DNA from: a virus
Length of the DNA: 38,745 nt
Strand: one strand, 5' to 3'
IMG/VR virus record: IMGVR_UViG_3300020428_000032
Location: 1-38,745 of that record
This document shows, piece after piece, positions 36,623 through 38,745 of the stretch. Position 1 is the stretch's first letter; every line of letters starts with the position of its first letter. The notes under the pieces are model-generated. The model was not told the origin of the DNA, did not search any database, and saw only the letters and a program-made list of their open reading frames with translations. Both the position numbers and the translations under genes were made by a program.

Positions 36623-36649
36623 GTCTTCTCCGATTAGTGTGAGCAAGAC
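36623..36649 (+). other. possible leader hairpin upstream of the glycosyltransferase cassette
   Basis: In the predicted transcript leader, GTCTT-CTC (36623-36630) can pair with GAG-AAGAC (36641-36649), with one bulged C at 36644 and a 10-nt loop. It lies upstream of the AGGAGA ribosome binding site at 36669-36674. It could be a leader structure, or chance pairing. I do not recognise a riboswitch or small RNA family. Confidence 0.3.
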
Positions 36650-36679
36650 GAATATATACTACTATTATAGGAGAATTGC

Positions 36680-37036
36680 ATGGACGAAAGACTGTCAAAA
36701 GCATTAGATTTTTCAAATTATATGGTTACCCTTAATAATCAAAAAAGGTTATTAGCTGAAAAATACCAAGAAAATCTACTCCATTTTTACAATGGATGTC
36801 AGTTTACTGCTTCAAAAGAACTAATTAATTTTGTAAAATTGCTTCTTGATAATCATCAAGACGACATTGCAGTATTAACTGACGATAACGGCATACCTAC
36901 TATTGTTGAGGATGTTGAAAAATTTTATAATGAAATTACAAACGTTTACTTTTCGGCATCAAACTCTTATCATACAGAATATATGAAATTAAAAAATCAA
37001 AGAAGTATCGAGAAGCTAGTAGATTATGAAAAGTAA
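36680..37036 (+). CDS. small conserved-type hypothetical protein, 118 aa
   Basis: A 118-residue, mostly helical and charged protein. The start MDERLSKALDFSNYMVTLNN followed by QKRLLAEKY recalls a small protein I associate with T4-like marine phages, where its function is unknown; this recall is not verified. Residues 45-75 (ELINFVKLLLDNHQDDIAVL) and 80-118 are helix-forming with no membrane segment or cysteine pair. It is the first gene after the sigma-70 promoter, with a strong ribosome binding site AGGAGA at 36669-36674, and it overlaps the next gene by 11 nt. It could be a partner or regulator of the two glycosyltransferase-like proteins, or a structural accessory; neither can be shown. 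Confidence 0.75.
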   Translation: MDERLSKALDFSNYMVTLNNQKRLLAEKYQENLLHFYNGCQFTASKELINFVKLLLDNHQDDIAVLTDDNGIPTIVEDVEKFYNEITNVYFSASNSYHTEYMKLKNQRSIEKLVDYEK

Positions 37037-37880
37037 AGGTGCATTTTTAATTGCAAGGAATAATGCACAAATTGATTATGTAAAACAAGCAGTATTTCTA
37101 GCAAAACGTATAAAAAAGTATTTAGACATACCAACTACTGTACTAACTGATTCTGTTGACTATTTAAAATCTTCTTTTGATGAAACTGTATTTGATAGGA
37201 TTGTTCCTCTAGACTACAACCCGCAAAAAAACGAAAGAGTTTATTTTGACGGTGCAATGTATCAAAAACAGTCAACATTTAATAATAGATCAAGATGTCA
37301 AGTATATGACTTAACACCATATGATGAAACTTTGCTTTTAGATACAGACTATATTATATCTAATGATTTATTAAAAAACTGTTTTGAATCACAAGATGAT
37401 TTTTTAATTTACAAAGATTCTACTGATATTGCACAAGTTAGAAACGAGCAAGAATTTAAATATATAAGTGATACAGGCGTTCCGTTTTATTGGGCTACTT
37501 GTGTGTTTTTTAGAAAATGTAGGACTAACGAAATTTATTTTAATCTATTACAGCATATTGAAGACGAATGGGACCATTATAGAAGAGTTTACCAAATTAC
37601 TTCAAGCTTGTTCAGAAATGATTTTGCATTTAGTATTGCTATTCATATAATGAATGGATTTGCTAGTGGACCTTTTGCAAAAGAAATGCCCGGTAAAATG
37701 ATGTATACTACAGACAAAGATGTTTTAGAAAATCTTAAAGAAGATGAAATGATGTTTTTAGTAGAAAAGAAAGATTATCTAGGAGAATATACGGCATTAC
37801 ATACAAAAGGACAAACAATACATGTAATGAATAAATTTAGTCTAAATAGAATTATAGATAAAGAGATAGCTAATGGATAG
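37026..37880 (+). CDS. glycosyltransferase-like protein A (DxD motif)
   Basis: A 284-residue protein with a GT-A-type pattern. Residues 6-45 resemble a Rossmann-like nucleotide-sugar-binding start (GAFLIARNNAQIDYVKQAVF, then DIPTTVLTD). LLLDTDYII places a DxD motif at Asp106-Thr107-Asp108, the usual metal/UDP-sugar ligand. A later acidic/aromatic region (HIEDEWDHYRRVY) and VMNKFSLNRIID complete a length typical of small GT-A enzymes. It shares architecture with the following gene, suggesting tandem duplication and divergence. The start overlaps the previous gene by 11 nt and the stop overlaps the next by 8 nt, so the three genes are translationally coupled. Sugar and acceptor are unknown; virion protein or host-surface glycan modification are possibilities. 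No signal peptide or membrane segment is seen. Confidence 0.65.
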   Translation: MKSKGAFLIARNNAQIDYVKQAVFLAKRIKKYLDIPTTVLTDSVDYLKSSFDETVFDRIVPLDYNPQKNERVYFDGAMYQKQSTFNNRSRCQVYDLTPYDETLLLDTDYIISNDLLKNCFESQDDFLIYKDSTDIAQVRNEQEFKYISDTGVPFYWATCVFFRKCRTNEIYFNLLQHIEDEWDHYRRVYQITSSLFRNDFAFSIAIHIMNGFASGPFAKEMPGKMMYTTDKDVLENLKEDEMMFLVEKKDYLGEYTALHTKGQTIHVMNKFSLNRIIDKEIANG

Positions 37881-38712
37881 AGGTATTTTAGTTATAGCCC
37901 AAAATTTACCTAATGTAAATTATGTTCAGCAAGCAGAATTACTGGCAATGAGTTTGAAAGCTACTAATCCAGATACAAAGATTAGTCTTGTAACAAACGA
38001 TGAAGTAGAGTTTGAAAACTTATTTGATAAAATTATTTCTATTCCTTGGAATGATGATGCCGAAAGTTCCGACTGGAAAATACAAAATAGATGGAAATTA
38101 TATCATGCTAGTCCTTACAATAAAACAATTGTTATGGATACAGATATGATAGTACTACAAGACATATCAGAGTGGTGGAATTTTTTAGAAAAGTATAAAT
38201 TATTTTTTACAAACAAAGTTTATACATATAGAGGTGATACAGCAAATACTAGTTATTATAGAAAAGTTTTTGAAGTCAATAAATTACCAAATTTATATGC
38301 AGGATTCCATTACTTTGAAAAATCACAAGAAGCACAAGAGTTTTATCATTGGTTAGAACTAGTAATGCAAAACTGGCAAGCATTTTACGAAGTCTTTTTA
38401 GAAGGAGTTACAAGACCTAAGCATATTAGTGTTGATGTGTGTGCATCTATTGTGTCTTTAATATTAGGCAACTCATCAGAAATTACTAATGATCTAGTTA
38501 ATTTTCCTAGCTTTACTCATATGAAAAAGAATTGTCAAGGGTGGACAGATGGTTCTAGTAATTGGCAGGATAGAGTAGGTTTTTATATTGCAAGAGACTG
38601 TAGCATTAAAATAGGCAATTATGTTCAGTCAGGTATTTTACATTATACAGAAAAAGATTTCTTAGAAAAAACTCCTGTAATTGAACGCTATAGGAATTTA
38701 TTACATGTCTGA
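37873..38712 (+). CDS. glycosyltransferase-like protein B (DxD motif)
   Basis: A 279-residue paralogue of the preceding protein, with the same layout: RGILVIAQNLPNVNYVQQAE, then DTKISLVTNDEVEFENLF, and IVMDTDMIVLQDI giving DxD at Asp89-Thr90-Asp91. ASPYNKT before the motif parallels TPYDET in protein A. A C-terminal HYTEKDFLEKTPVIERYRNL closes the domain. This resembles GT8-like small glycosyltransferases; the acceptor is not deducible. Differences from protein A around residues 110-190 (WWNFLEKYKLFF, PNLYAGFHYFEKS) may alter acceptor choice. Its stop overlaps the next start by 7 nt. The GT family is inferred from the DxD and fold pattern only. Confidence 0.65.
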   Translation: MDRGILVIAQNLPNVNYVQQAELLAMSLKATNPDTKISLVTNDEVEFENLFDKIISIPWNDDAESSDWKIQNRWKLYHASPYNKTIVMDTDMIVLQDISEWWNFLEKYKLFFTNKVYTYRGDTANTSYYRKVFEVNKLPNLYAGFHYFEKSQEAQEFYHWLELVMQNWQAFYEVFLEGVTRPKHISVDVCASIVSLILGNSSEITNDLVNFPSFTHMKKNCQGWTDGSSNWQDRVGFYIARDCSIKIGNYVQSGILHYTEKDFLEKTPVIERYRNLLHV

Positions 38713-38745
38713 TTTACACGATCTTATAAGTTTACTTAAAACAGA
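38706..38745 (+). CDS. start of a further gene, truncated by the window edge
   Basis: ATG at 38706 opens a frame that reads MSDLHDLISLLKT to the last base without a stop. It overlaps the preceding stop by 7 nt, as other genes in this cassette do, which supports a real start. Only 13 codons are visible, so no family can be given. Confidence 0.5.

Noticed and set aside
36616-36680. A tRNA or known riboswitch in the leader before the small gene
   Set aside because: The only structure seen is a short bulged hairpin; there is no cloverleaf, no T-loop GTTC and no conserved riboswitch core.

Overview
The window is one stretch of a late, virion-morphogenesis gene cluster from a tailed, contractile (T4-like) bacteriophage. 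The base composition is strongly AT-rich, roughly a third G+C by eye. The core baseplate proteins resemble T4 gp48/gp54, gp53, gp27, gp5, gp25 and gp6. Gene style (giant structural proteins, fibre N-terminal domains, ATAAATA-type late promoter motifs) is like that of marine T4-like phages of cyanobacteria or SAR11-type hosts. No host-derived photosynthesis or other diagnostic gene lies here, so the host cannot be fixed. Every supported gene is on the + strand, packed with 1-11 nt overlaps or short gaps. There is no gene-free stretch over 300 bases, and I saw no tRNA, CRISPR, IS element, intron or intein.

Region 1 (61-11887) builds the centre and wedges of the baseplate. It holds a tail-tube initiator/cap, gp53, a very large gp27-like hub, an unassigned 232-aa protein, a gp5-like spike with an OB domain, a beta-helix and a C-terminal peptidoglycan-hydrolase-like domain, gp25, and an extended gp6 ending in a 22-residue serine run encoded by a short tandem repeat.

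Region 2 (11887-27378) is a single 15.5-kb gene for a 5163-residue protein in the gp7 position. It appears to carry a cupredoxin-like domain, seven FG-GAP-like blades in widely spaced groups, five short carbohydrate-binding-like 'Y..G..V' modules, 'GSGYT' repeats and many beta-rich C-terminal modules.

Region 3 (27398-36578) encodes a small virion protein, three tail fibres sharing one N-terminal domain but with three different C-termini, and two adhesin-like paralogues. The first paralogue carries extra Calx-beta-like, DUF4214-like and Ig-like modules. The second stops exactly where those modules begin.

Region 4 (36579-38745) differs in regulation. A perfect consensus sigma-70 promoter (TTGACA, 17 bp, TGC-TATAAT), with a perfect 9-bp-arm palindrome laid over its -10 box, precedes a small conserved-type protein and two tandem DxD glycosyltransferase-like paralogues. 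A further gene runs off the window end. This cassette, inserted among late genes with its own host-type promoter, is the best candidate for a separately timed or separately repressed system, perhaps one that glycosylates virion or host-surface targets. That role is inference.
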